Of a DNA stretch of 64,000 bases, positions 25,169 to 34,227 are shown in pieces (position 1 is the first letter of the stretch; the number at the start of each line of letters is the position of its first letter). The position numbers and the translations under genes are program-made. Under the pieces are notes generated by a model. That model made no database searches and was not told the DNA's origin. It worked only from the letters and a program-made list of their open reading frames with translations. Location of the stretch: assembly GCF_001659705.1 (NCBI RefSeq), contig NZ_CP015971.1, positions 1,736,001-1,800,000 on the forward strand, read 5' to 3'. The stretch comes from Arachidicoccus sp. BS20. GTDB taxonomy: Bacteria > Bacteroidota > Bacteroidia > Chitinophagales > Chitinophagaceae.

Positions 25169-27718
25169 ATGATTAAGAAACTAATGCTGGCTGTAATATC
25201 GATATGCCTGCTTCACGTGTCTTATGCACAGCACAAAGACTCAATACCACATCACAAAGACAGTATAGCTGCAAAAGATACTGCTAAAAAAATAATTGCA
25301 GCGCATCCTAAAAAGCCCAATGAAATAAAGCCTTACAAAGAAGTTATTCCCGATTCCGCATATTCAAAAAGCGGGCTGTTTACCATTCACAAAGTAGATG
25401 ACAACTGGCTGTTTGAAATCCCCGACAGCTTATTCAACAGAGACATTCTGGTGGTAACAAGATATGATAAAGCAGCCGGCGGCGCAGGTGTATATGGCGG
25501 CGAAATTGTGAACCAGCAAATGGTACGTTGGGTTAAAGGTCCGAATAAAAATGTTTTTCTTCAGCTTATGCTTACCATAAGCGTAGCAGATTCAACCAAC
25601 GCTATTTATAAGGCTGTACAAAACTCCAATGTGAATCCGTATATAGCTGCATTTCCTATTAAAGCCTATGGAAATAACAGCGTTGTGATTGATGTAAATA
25701 GTTTCTTTTCCGGCGACAACCCTGCGCTCAGTTTTGCAAGTTATCAAAAGAGGAGCTTATCCATCGGCGGCTTAATGTCCGACAGATCATACATAGAAAG
25801 TATTCATACTTACCCTATCAATACTGAAATTAAAACAGTAAAAACATACTCTGTAGCACCGGCTCCGCCCACTGAATTTGGCGGCAGAGGGCGCGGGCGC
25901 GGAGGCTTTACCGCGGGCAGCCAGGTAGGCGTTGTCACACTTCATTTCAATCATTCATTTTTACTGTTGCCTAAAACGCCGATGGCGCAAAGAGAATTTG
26001 ACCCGCGTGTGGGCTATTTTGCAGATAGCTATACACAATATGGCGATAACCAACAACGTGTAAAAGACGATAATTTTATTGTACGCTGGAACCTGCAACC
26101 AAAGCCTGAAGACATGGACAAATGGAAACGAGGACAATTAGTTGAACCTGCAAAACCATTGGTTTACTACATCGATCCCGCAACACCAAAACAATGGGTT
26201 CCTTACCTGATAGCAGGCATTGAAGACTGGAATAAAGCCTTTGAAAAAGCAGGATTCAAAAATGCAATTACTGCAAAACCTTGGCCCGTAAACGATACGA
26301 CCATGAGTATGGAAGACGCGCGTTATTCCGTTATCAGATATTTCGCATCCGATATTGAAAACGCGTACGGACCAAATGTTCACGACCCGCGCAGCGGTCA
26401 AATTCTCGAAAGTCATATCGGTTGGTATCACAACGTAATGAAACTCGTTCACGATTGGTACATGATACAGGCAGCGCCCAACGACCCACGCGCCAGAAAA
26501 ATGGTCTTTGATGATAAACTCATGGGCGACCTTATCCGTTTCGTATCATCTCACGAAATAGGTCATACGCTTGGACTGCGCCATAATTTCGGCAGCAGCA
26601 GTACTGTTCCCGTAGAAATGCTGCGCAATAAAAAATGGCTGGAAGCACACGGACATACGCCTTCTATTATGGACTATGCTCGCTTTGACTATGTAGCACA
26701 ACCGGAAGACAAAATCCCTGCAGAAGATTTATACCCGCACATCGGCGAATACGACAGATGGGCAATCCAATGGGGCTATTCATACAGCGGTGCTAAAACA
26801 GAAAAAGAAGACCATGAAATTACCAACAAATGGATAATTGACAGTCTCTCAAAAAATCCTCGTCTTTGGTTCGGAACAGAAACCGACCCTTACGACCCCC
26901 GCTCGCAAAACGAAGACCTTGGCGATGATGCCATGAAAGCTAATACATACGGTATTTTAAACCTCCAAAGAGTGTTGAAAGGTTTGCCGGAATGGACAAA
27001 AGAAACAGCCGACACCTACGACAATCTTTCTGAATTATATGACCAGGTTTTCGGACAGTTTGCACGTTATATTGGTCATGTATTGAAAAACATTGGCGGC
27101 ATCTATTCAACGCCTAAAAGCATTGAGCAAAGCGGAGATGTGTATGCGCCCACTCCAAAAGACAAGCAGATACGTGCATTGGAATTTTTGAATACGCAAT
27201 TGTTCACAACACCTAAATGGTTGCTGGACACAAGCATTCTCAACAAAACAAATCGTCCGGCGGGCAACGACAATCTCATCAATCTGCAAACAAGCCTTAT
27301 CAATAGTTTGGTTTCATCCGACAGGCTTAACAGGTTGTATGTGTGCGGCAGCCGTTTTGGAGCAGACAAAGTTTATCAGCCGGAAGATTTGCTGAACGAT
27401 ATTGAAAAAGATATTTTTAGTGAATGGACAAGCAATAGTGCTATCAGTTATTTCCGCAGAAATTTGCAAAAAGCATATATCGAAGCATTGATAAAAGACG
27501 CAAACACTTCCCCGGCAGCTAATGCGAACCAATCTCCGTTTGGCGGAAATGCCGCAAGCTATATAAATAGTGATGTCCCGTCTTTGGCTTATGGACATTT
27601 GTTGAAAATAAAAAATCAATTAGACAAGATAGCAGCCGCTTATCCGGATGCTTTGAGCAGATACCATTTACAAGACCTGGATTTTAGAATTGCTAAAGCA
27701 TTAAATAGCAAAAACTAA
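25169..27718 (+). CDS. zinc-dependent metalloprotease (DUF5117/DUF5118 type)
   Basis: An 849-residue exported protein with a signal peptide ('KKLMLAVISICLLHVSYAQ'). The catalytic zinc motif 'SSHEIGHTLGLRHNF' (H-E-x-x-H-x-x-G-x-x-H) is complete at about residue 465, and 'SIMDYARFDYVAQPED' carries the Met-turn, so it is a metzincin-like peptidase. The N-terminal 300 residues match the DUF5118/DUF5117 arrangement of Bacteroidota metalloproteases, with a Gly/Arg-rich loop ('GGRGRGRGGF') near residue 240. Substrate unknown. It is alone on the plus strand and ends in a terminator that faces the convergent GH16 gene. Confidence 0.93.
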   Translation: MIKKLMLAVISICLLHVSYAQHKDSIPHHKDSIAAKDTAKKIIAAHPKKPNEIKPYKEVIPDSAYSKSGLFTIHKVDDNWLFEIPDSLFNRDILVVTRYDKAAGGAGVYGGEIVNQQMVRWVKGPNKNVFLQLMLTISVADSTNAIYKAVQNSNVNPYIAAFPIKAYGNNSVVIDVNSFFSGDNPALSFASYQKRSLSIGGLMSDRSYIESIHTYPINTEIKTVKTYSVAPAPPTEFGGRGRGRGGFTAGSQVGVVTLHFNHSFLLLPKTPMAQREFDPRVGYFADSYTQYGDNQQRVKDDNFIVRWNLQPKPEDMDKWKRGQLVEPAKPLVYYIDPATPKQWVPYLIAGIEDWNKAFEKAGFKNAITAKPWPVNDTTMSMEDARYSVIRYFASDIENAYGPNVHDPRSGQILESHIGWYHNVMKLVHDWYMIQAAPNDPRARKMVFDDKLMGDLIRFVSSHEIGHTLGLRHNFGSSSTVPVEMLRNKKWLEAHGHTPSIMDYARFDYVAQPEDKIPAEDLYPHIGEYDRWAIQWGYSYSGAKTEKEDHEITNKWIIDSLSKNPRLWFGTETDPYDPRSQNEDLGDDAMKANTYGILNLQRVLKGLPEWTKETADTYDNLSELYDQVFGQFARYIGHVLKNIGGIYSTPKSIEQSGDVYAPTPKDKQIRALEFLNTQLFTTPKWLLDTSILNKTNRPAGNDNLINLQTSLINSLVSSDRLNRLYVCGSRFGADKVYQPEDLLNDIEKDIFSEWTSNSAISYFRRNLQKAYIEALIKDANTSPAANANQSPFGGNAASYINSDVPSLAYGHLLKIKNQLDKIAAAYPDALSRYHLQDLDFRIAKALNSKN

Positions 27719-27740
27719 ATAATAATTTCATAAAACTAAA

Positions 27741-27774
27741 AACCTCGTTGTAAAATTTCAGCGAGGTTTTTTTA
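27741..27774 (+). terminator. terminator after the metalloprotease gene
   Basis: AACCTCG / CGAGGTT stem with a 14-nt loop, followed by TTTTTTATT, 22 bp after the stop. Confidence 0.8.
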
Positions 27775-27796
27775 TTGCGACAAACAGTTCAATATA

Positions 27797-28615
27797 TCAG
27801 TAGTTCAACTTGTAATACCGCACATAATCGACCAACATTTTTTGTGGAAATTTTGTAGCGTTATCAGGATTTCCGGGCCAATCGCCGCCTACGGCGACAT
27901 TAAATAAAAGAAAGAATGGTTTGTCGAAAGGGTAAGTTCCATCATTAAAATCTTCCCGCGCAACTTTTACGTAAGGAAAATTGTCCACCAATATTTGCAT
28001 GGAATCTTTTCTCCAAATCAAACTATATACATGGAAATTTTTGGAGAAATCCTCATCGGTTAAATCGTATTTATTATTGATTGTTCCTTCTGTTCCGTCG
28101 GCTTTCTTCCAATGAAAAGAGCCAACAACTTCTTTTGGGTTTTTACCGATTAATTCCATCACATCAATTTCGCCGCATTTAGGCCAAGGCACCGTTGAAA
28201 TATTGCTGCCAAGAAGCCACAGTGCCGGCCACAAACCTTTATCCACGGGAAGTTTGGCGCGCATATCAATTCTTCCGTATAAAAACTCTTGCTTATTTTT
28301 TGTATCGATTCGAGCAGATGTATAATCAAAATCGTCCTTCTTTTCTCTTCTTGCTTCAATTACCAGATTGCCCTTGGATGTATAAATATTTTTCGGGCTT
28401 GAGGTATAATATTCCAGCTCGTGATTACCCCAGCCGTTTCTGTTTCCCAATTCGTATGTCCAGTCTTTTTCGTTCAGCTTGTTTTCATCAAACTCATCGT
28501 GCCAGGCTAAAGTATAGCCTTGGTATTGCGGGATAGATGCAACATTCTGCGCATGAACATTGTTGAAGACAAATGCATAACAAAGTATGCTGAAGGGAAG
28601 AATGATTTTTTTCAT
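27797..28615 (-). CDS. glycoside hydrolase family 16 protein (first copy)
   Basis: A 272-residue secreted beta-glucanase; the start at 28615 avoids the overlap with the upstream stop that a start 24 bp earlier would give. Signal peptide 'IILPFSILCYAFVFNNVHAQ' is followed by the jelly-roll domain ('GYTLAWHDEFDENKLNEKDW'). The GH16 catalytic motif E-x-D-x-x-E is intact as 'CGEIDVMELIG' (about Glu149, Asp151, Glu154), with 'GLWPALWLLG' upstream. In laminarin-type loci such enzymes cut beta-1,3-glucan internally. It is the last gene of the leftward PUL; it has no lipoprotein Cys, unlike the second GH16. Confidence 0.93.
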   Translation of the reverse strand: MKKIILPFSILCYAFVFNNVHAQNVASIPQYQGYTLAWHDEFDENKLNEKDWTYELGNRNGWGNHELEYYTSSPKNIYTSKGNLVIEARREKKDDFDYTSARIDTKNKQEFLYGRIDMRAKLPVDKGLWPALWLLGSNISTVPWPKCGEIDVMELIGKNPKEVVGSFHWKKADGTEGTINNKYDLTDEDFSKNFHVYSLIWRKDSMQILVDNFPYVKVAREDFNDGTYPFDKPFFLLFNVAVGGDWPGNPDNATKFPQKMLVDYVRYYKLNY

Positions 28616-28628
28616 TTGTATAAATTTT

Positions 28629-30377
28629 TTACCAGACAAAAGTTCCGACTGCGCCGGCAGGCAGCGTTGGAGAAACTGTTTGTCCGTTAAATTGAATATT
28701 AAAAGTGGTACTTGTAGTTGCTTTGTTTAATACAATCAAAACTCTTTTTCCGTCGGGCGTTTTAAATGCCACATTTGGCAAATTTGCTGCCGATGTTGAA
28801 GCAATTCTTACCGAACCCGGGCGGACAAATTTAGCCGCATGAGCAATGATATAATAGCTTTGATTCCGTTTCAATATAGAAGTTCCGCTGATAGTAACCG
28901 CGCCCAAACAATCTGAACAACCGCCACTTAAATGCGGATTCTGATTCGGGTCAGAAGCCAAATTCCATTCCAAAGCATTTTTGCTCCAATTGGAAGTGGC
29001 GCCTATAATTACATTCTCAATATGCCATTGTAAATCTCCGCCAAAGTCGCCGGTTGATGAAGTGTATTGTTCCGTAAAATATAAATTCTTATTCGGGAAT
29101 TGATTGTGTACCGATGACATTGTTCCAATATTTCCCGCGTACAAATGAAACGCCGAGCCATCCACAAGATTATACGTATCCGGGTCGCTCAAAATATCGG
29201 TAGCATATTCAGGATGGTCTAAGTTATGGTCGTACACAATAATCTTTGTTGTTATGCTGTTTGCTTTAAACGCAGGCACTAAATAATTTTTGATAAAATT
29301 ATCTTCATCGGTATCCTGCATCAGCATCGAAGGATTGTTGTACGCATTTAACGGTTCGTTTTGCGGCGTTACTGCATCAATGGTAATGCCTGCGGCTTTC
29401 ATTGCCTGAATATATTTTACAAAATAGTTCGCATATATGCTGTAACATTCAGGTTTCAAAATACCCGGATTATCGCCGCCACCGTAAAGATTATTATTGG
29501 TTTTCATCCATGCCGGTGCGCTCCAAGGTGTAGCAATGATTTTAATATTTGGATTTAAGGCTAAAATCTTTTGCAGCACAGGAATCAAATCCGTTTTTTC
29601 TTTATCAATGCTGAAGTTTTGTAAGGTTGAATCACCCGGCGTATCGTCGTAAGTAAAAGCCGTTGCACTCAAATCCGATGCACCGATGCTTAACCGCAAA
29701 TAGCTTACGCCGATGTGTGTAGAATCTGCCAGAAAAAGCTCTTTCAACAAGTCATCTTTTGTTGTAGCATCCAGGCCATTGATGAGCGAAGCGCTTCCGC
29801 CCGTAAGCGCGTAGCCGAAACCGTCAATGCTCTGGAATTGCCGGGTTGCATCTACATTAATGGTTGCATTACTATTTGAAGATGAGGAAAAATTCAACGC
29901 AATATTTTGCTGTTTAAAAAGAGCGGTTTTATCGGGCGTGGTAAGCCAAAATGCTACATCTGTCTTCACATAAGCGCAATAAACTTCTATGCCCAACACT
30001 GTATCTTTTTTCAAAGAGCCATTGTATGCTGTTACTTGTATAGGATAAGTAGTAACAGTTCCAGGGTTAGCCGTAAAAGCATAACTTACTGTTCCGCCAT
30101 CGGGATTATTTAACGTAAAAGTTTTGTTGTTTTCTGTGGGCAAAATAATCTGATAGTTTGTAGCATTAGTAGCAGATACGGTAATATTAACCCCGCCGCT
30201 TCCATCGCCCTTTGGCGATGTGCTTGTTGCACCGACTACCTGCGCTGATACTTTTAAACCGGTAGGAGCTTTAGGTGTATTTGAAGTTGATGGTATATCA
30301 TTTTTTGAACAGGCTGTTCCGCAAAATATTAACACGAAACACAACAAAACCAGATTGCCTTTTTTTGCGCAATTCAT
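28629..30377 (-). CDS. glycoside hydrolase family 30 lipoprotein with N-terminal Ig-like domain
   Basis: A 582-residue lipoprotein ('LCFVLIFCGTACSKN'). Residues about 38-135 form a beta-rich domain shared with the neighbouring GH16 lipoprotein. The TIM barrel starts near residue 175 with 'RQFQSIDGFGYALTGGSA'. The GH30 catalytic Glu pair is present: acid/base about Glu341 in 'VTPQNEPLNAY' and nucleophile about Glu436 in 'YFTEQYTSSTG'; 'ATPWSAPAWMKTNN' is also typical. Bacterial GH30 enzymes in such loci are endo-beta-1,6-glucanases or glucosylceramidase-like. With GH16 and GH3 partners I infer action on beta-1,3/1,6-glucan. The gap to the preceding GH16 is 25 bp. Confidence 0.92.
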   Translation of the reverse strand: MNCAKKGNLVLLCFVLIFCGTACSKNDIPSTSNTPKAPTGLKVSAQVVGATSTSPKGDGSGGVNITVSATNATNYQIILPTENNKTFTLNNPDGGTVSYAFTANPGTVTTYPIQVTAYNGSLKKDTVLGIEVYCAYVKTDVAFWLTTPDKTALFKQQNIALNFSSSSNSNATINVDATRQFQSIDGFGYALTGGSASLINGLDATTKDDLLKELFLADSTHIGVSYLRLSIGASDLSATAFTYDDTPGDSTLQNFSIDKEKTDLIPVLQKILALNPNIKIIATPWSAPAWMKTNNNLYGGGDNPGILKPECYSIYANYFVKYIQAMKAAGITIDAVTPQNEPLNAYNNPSMLMQDTDEDNFIKNYLVPAFKANSITTKIIVYDHNLDHPEYATDILSDPDTYNLVDGSAFHLYAGNIGTMSSVHNQFPNKNLYFTEQYTSSTGDFGGDLQWHIENVIIGATSNWSKNALEWNLASDPNQNPHLSGGCSDCLGAVTISGTSILKRNQSYYIIAHAAKFVRPGSVRIASTSAANLPNVAFKTPDGKRVLIVLNKATTSTTFNIQFNGQTVSPTLPAGAVGTFVW

Positions 30378-30402
30378 TTCTACAAAATTGATTTCAGAAA
30401 CA

Positions 30403-31524
30403 TTAATTATAAACCCTTACATAATCCACATACATTGTTGAACTGGAACCGAGATTGATCGAGCCGGGAGTATTATCCTTGCTACCTAAGCTCCCACCTA
30501 TCGCTACATTGAAAATGAAGAAGAAATTCTGACCGAACGGCATATTCGAATTATTCGCGACACTATCAACTTTTACACCGTCCACGTAAAAAGCAATATG
30601 GTCGGCTCTCCAGTCCATTTGATATAAATGAAAATCGCTATTCAATCCAGAAACAGTTAGTTTTTTATTAGTATCCTGTCTGTTCGAACTTGTTCCCCAG
30701 TGCAATGAGCTTCCCACAACATCTGTGCCCCATACTGTTCCGGCTTCCATTAAATCGATTTCGCCACACGCAGGCCATGCCACACCAGTATTGATGTTAT
30801 TTCCCAACAGCCAAAGCGCAGGCCAAGTACCTGCATCGCCCGGAAGCTTTGCTTTTATTTCTACTTTACCATACTGGAAAGAATATTTATTGGCAGTAGT
30901 TATTCTCGCAGACGTGTAATTAAATCCGCTGTTGTTATAATTAGGAGAACTAAGTGCCGTAATTTGCAGATACCCGTTCTTCTCGCTTACATTTGCCGCA
31001 TCGCTTGTGTAATATTCTAATTCATTATTTCCCCAACCGTTGTTGTTTCCGCTTTCGTAATTCCAGATATTGGTATTTAACGCGGTGCTGTCAAATTCAT
31101 CTGACCATAACAAAATAGTTCCCGGCGCAGTTGCTGCTTTACAATATACTGTTACATAGATGGTCGTATCTTTTTTTACGGTATTGCAATACGCTGAAAT
31201 ATTTATGGGATATTTGGTAGTAGTGCCCGGCGCAGATGCAAACGTACAGTTTACTGTTCCGCTGGCGCTATTCACGGAAAACGATTTACTTTCTGTAGGT
31301 AAACTTACAACGTAAGAAGTAACGTTTTTGCCGGAAAGAGTAAGATTTACCATACCGCTGCCGTCGCCGTTTGGAGTAGCATCCGTAACACCTACTATTT
31401 GTGCATTGTACGACAAATCGGTTGGCGTTGCGGGCGGTTGATAGTTACTGCCGCCTTTGCCGCAAGCGAGCAGCAAAGAAAAAACCGGCAGGCAGAATAA
31501 TATTGATTGATTGATGCGTTTCAT
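30403..31524 (-). CDS. glycoside hydrolase family 16 lipoprotein (second copy) with N-terminal Ig-like domain
   Basis: A 373-residue lipoprotein ('ILFCLPVFSLLLACGKGG'). Residues about 30-130 repeat the domain seen in the GH30 protein: both carry 'D(A/S)TPNGDGSG' / 'TSPKGDGSG', 'LPTE' and a final 'VTVYC' / 'IEVYC'. The GH16 domain follows, 'LLWSDEFDSTALNTNIW', with catalytic 'CGEIDLMEAG' (about Glu255, Asp257, Glu260) and 'GTWPALWLLG'. A surface endo-beta-1,3-glucanase is likely, with the Ig-like domain acting as a spacer from the membrane. Located between GH30 and the unknown lipoprotein. Confidence 0.92.
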   Translation of the reverse strand: MKRINQSILFCLPVFSLLLACGKGGSNYQPPATPTDLSYNAQIVGVTDATPNGDGSGMVNLTLSGKNVTSYVVSLPTESKSFSVNSASGTVNCTFASAPGTTTKYPINISAYCNTVKKDTTIYVTVYCKAATAPGTILLWSDEFDSTALNTNIWNYESGNNNGWGNNELEYYTSDAANVSEKNGYLQITALSSPNYNNSGFNYTSARITTANKYSFQYGKVEIKAKLPGDAGTWPALWLLGNNINTGVAWPACGEIDLMEAGTVWGTDVVGSSLHWGTSSNRQDTNKKLTVSGLNSDFHLYQMDWRADHIAFYVDGVKVDSVANNSNMPFGQNFFFIFNVAIGGSLGSKDNTPGSINLGSSSTMYVDYVRVYN

Positions 31525-31554
31525 TTTATTTTTAATTAAAATTTAATCAGATGT

Positions 31555-32937
31555 CTAATAAGTTACTCCTATAACAACAACTGAGTTACTGCTCAGTTGT
31601 GCACTACCATAAATCTGTACAGTTGCTCCCTGGGTCATATAAAATGATTTCGCTAAAGTTGATGTCCCTTGGATATATGTGGTACCATCTGTAAAAGTAG
31701 CACCGCTAATATTGAAATTGTAACTATCAGAACCCACACATGTTACAGAAACATTTACTAAGTGACCATCCTGTGCTTTTATAATCCAACTTCCAGCTGG
31801 GCTAACATCTCTACCAAGTACAATCGAGCTTTTCCCGTCAATTGAAGGGTCAGGAGTGGATGATGTAGTGGAATAGAAATGAATACCTACTTCTCCCTGT
31901 CCTAAAGCACTATTATTTATTATTTGAGTACATTCTCCCAATGTTGCACCAGATGATGATATTGGTGTCCAATTTATAGTTGAAGGAGTATTAGATTCGG
32001 TAGTTAATGAAATATTATTCATCTGCAAGACAGACTGATTTGGATATTGGGTAGTAGAAGTAATCTGATTAGGGTCTTCCAAGACCTCATAAGCATCCAT
32101 TATATTAGGGATATAAGGATATTGACCTCCATTAGAGGTATTTCCTTCTACTATATTTAATGTTATGTTCGGATAATTAGTAAATCCACAAGTGTAATTA
32201 TTTGACCCATCAGACGCAACTCCTGTGCGATTTATTACACCTTGTAAATTAGTTCCTACAGGAACTGTTATTGGAGAACTATAAGCTGCAGAACTATTAG
32301 ACAATATACACCAATTTGCTATAGTCCAATATGCACCACCCCACACATTATTGCTGCCCCACTGTAAAACAGGCTGAATAAGTGGCGCTGATGTGGGAGA
32401 CGGGCTTATTCCATTCCATAAATAGAATAAGTGATTTACATCCCCCGGATTATTAGTAGGGTTAGCTGGCACAGTCCAATTTGTAGCAAAGTACGTTATA
32501 GGAGATGTAAATTGTGCCTGTGAATAAGTAACCCAATTATCGCCATCAACTGAACCACTGGGAGCAGTCAGATTATTATTTGTTGAATTAACACTTAGAG
32601 ATGTATCAGACGAGATATTCCCAATATCTTCCACAATTGCTGATGTTTTTGTTTCTACTCTATAAGCATGACCGCCCTTAATTAATAAGCGATATCCCTG
32701 TTTTATAAGATGGACATTTTCGGCTTTCATTAAAATTCCCGATGGAGTCATAACATATCCTTTGGGTATCGCAGAGCTGATTGTATTTACAACAGGGTTA
32801 ATTGTATTATTCTCATCATCAACCATATTATTCTTATCATCAACAACCTTTTTACAAGAAGAAATAAGAAAAACAGATAGCAAAAGGCTATAAATAAATA
32901 CTTTATCTGTAAGCCTTTTAAAATTAACTTTTTTCAT
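31555..32937 (-). CDS. unrecognised lipoprotein inside the PUL
   Basis: A 460-residue lipoprotein ('IYSLLLSVFLISSCKKV') that I cannot assign to a family. Residues about 65-110 hold 'YVMTPSGILMKAENVHLIKQ' and 'YRVETKTSAIVED'. The next 200 residues are a beta-rich region of conserved-looking aromatic patches: 'YFATNWTVPANPTNN', 'HLFYLWNGISP', 'LIQPVLQWGSN', 'GGAYWTIANWCILSN'. This has a concanavalin-type feel, loosely like secreted fungal proteins with W-x-V-P / Q-P-V-L-Q-W patterns, but no catalytic pair is evident. The C-terminal ~90 residues are another beta domain. It is more AT-rich than its neighbours and is preceded by a 188-bp gap, so it may be a later insertion. Polysaccharide binding is only an inference. 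Confidence 0.75.
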   Translation of the reverse strand: MKKVNFKRLTDKVFIYSLLLSVFLISSCKKVVDDKNNMVDDENNTINPVVNTISSAIPKGYVMTPSGILMKAENVHLIKQGYRLLIKGGHAYRVETKTSAIVEDIGNISSDTSLSVNSTNNNLTAPSGSVDGDNWVTYSQAQFTSPITYFATNWTVPANPTNNPGDVNHLFYLWNGISPSPTSAPLIQPVLQWGSNNVWGGAYWTIANWCILSNSSAAYSSPITVPVGTNLQGVINRTGVASDGSNNYTCGFTNYPNITLNIVEGNTSNGGQYPYIPNIMDAYEVLEDPNQITSTTQYPNQSVLQMNNISLTTESNTPSTINWTPISSSGATLGECTQIINNSALGQGEVGIHFYSTTSSTPDPSIDGKSSIVLGRDVSPAGSWIIKAQDGHLVNVSVTCVGSDSYNFNISGATFTDGTTYIQGTSTLAKSFYMTQGATVQIYGSAQLSSNSVVVIGVTY

Positions 32938-33125
32938 AGTTTTTATTTTAAATTAAAATTAATAATACAAACGGATTCTTATGGGTTGCTTTGTGTAAGT
33001 CCTCACAAATAATATAGTGATAAATTGTAATAAATACAATATCAATAGCTTGTACAATTTTATAATTTCTTATTGGACGATGAAAACACCGCCCAATAAG
33101 AAAAACAGCTTTTAGTTTTTAACCT

Positions 33126-34178
33126 CTAACGATAAGATTTATACTTGAATCCCCACCAATTACCAGTAGCACCTACGTCTGCTACATCTACTCCGAAGAT
33201 AATTTCATCATAAGTTCCACCTGCATCAGTTTGATTCAGTGATACTCTCAACACATCATAAGTAACAGACGGTAATGTAGGCGTTACCTGCTCAACAGTA
33301 TTGGATTTATCGGGTAATCCTAAATGGGCGCCAATTCCATTTACGGTAACTGTTCCCAATCCCATAGCGCCTGCCGGAGCAGGAGCAACTGTATAAGTAA
33401 AATTACCCGAAGTCCAAGCCTTATCTGCGGGATAATTAGCGGCAAAAGTAGCGGAGTTATAATTTCCTGCACCTAAAGCCGGGTTCAAAGCCCTCGTCCA
33501 TGGAGAACCGTTCCCGTCTACATATATGGTATTACCATCGTTATAAGCGAGATTGCCTGCTTTGTTAAATACAAAAGTAGTTGTATCATCAAAGTATGCA
33601 TCACGACCGGTTCCGTCAGTAGCTAATTCGCCATACTGCCCGAAATAATACCATGCCCCGCCACCGCCGGCATCCATTGCGCTTAATACATCAGCATAAC
33701 TGTCAAACAATGTAACGGTAGCAGTAACTCTGGTAGGCACCCATGCTCTTTGCGTTTTGCCTATACCGGAACCGGTTAAAATGCCTAATAACGTGGTAGG
33801 GCCTACTGCGAACGGATTGTCTTTGTCTATGGTTACTGTTTGCTGAACAGTATCGGACAATCCGCCGGGACCAGCAGCTGCCATTTTCACATTGTAAGTA
33901 CCTGCAAATACAATAGCAAGTTTTACAGTATCACCGGTATAGGTGCCAATAGACTTGCCTTCGTTGTCTGTAACATTCCAATATCCGGTCATTGAATTTG
34001 TGCTGGTGTTAATCAACTCAAGATTTTGAGCCGCCGAGTCGCTTGTCGGTGTCAGCATATTGTAGGTGAAACTTGCCGCTGGCGCAGAAGTATTTAAAGT
34101 CGGTTCACTTTTTGAGCACGAATTTAATGCGCCAATAGCCAGCCCTCCTGCAATGACAGATTTTATAATATTTTTCAT
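33126..34178 (-). CDS. PKD-domain surface glycan-binding lipoprotein (SusE-position)
   Basis: A 350-residue lipoprotein ('GGLAIGALNSCSKSEP'). Residues about 33-120 form a PKD-like Ig domain ('PAASFTYNMLTPTSDSAAQ', 'FAGTYNVKMAAAGPGG', 'TVQQTVTI'). The C-terminal ~220 residues are beta-rich with exposed Trp and Tyr ('GGAWYYFGQYGEL', 'GNWWGFKYKSYR'), typical of carbohydrate contact surfaces. Position directly after susD matches surface glycan-binding proteins of laminarin PULs, which hold the polysaccharide at the cell surface. The binding role is inferred from position and domain type. Confidence 0.82.
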   Translation of the reverse strand: MKNIIKSVIAGGLAIGALNSCSKSEPTLNTSAPAASFTYNMLTPTSDSAAQNLELINTSTNSMTGYWNVTDNEGKSIGTYTGDTVKLAIVFAGTYNVKMAAAGPGGLSDTVQQTVTIDKDNPFAVGPTTLLGILTGSGIGKTQRAWVPTRVTATVTLFDSYADVLSAMDAGGGGAWYYFGQYGELATDGTGRDAYFDDTTTFVFNKAGNLAYNDGNTIYVDGNGSPWTRALNPALGAGNYNSATFAANYPADKAWTSGNFTYTVAPAPAGAMGLGTVTVNGIGAHLGLPDKSNTVEQVTPTLPSVTYDVLRVSLNQTDAGGTYDEIIFGVDVADVGATGNWWGFKYKSYR

Positions 34179-34227
34179 AATAATATCTTTTTAATAAAAA
34201 ATTTTAGAGATACCGTATAAAATTAGT

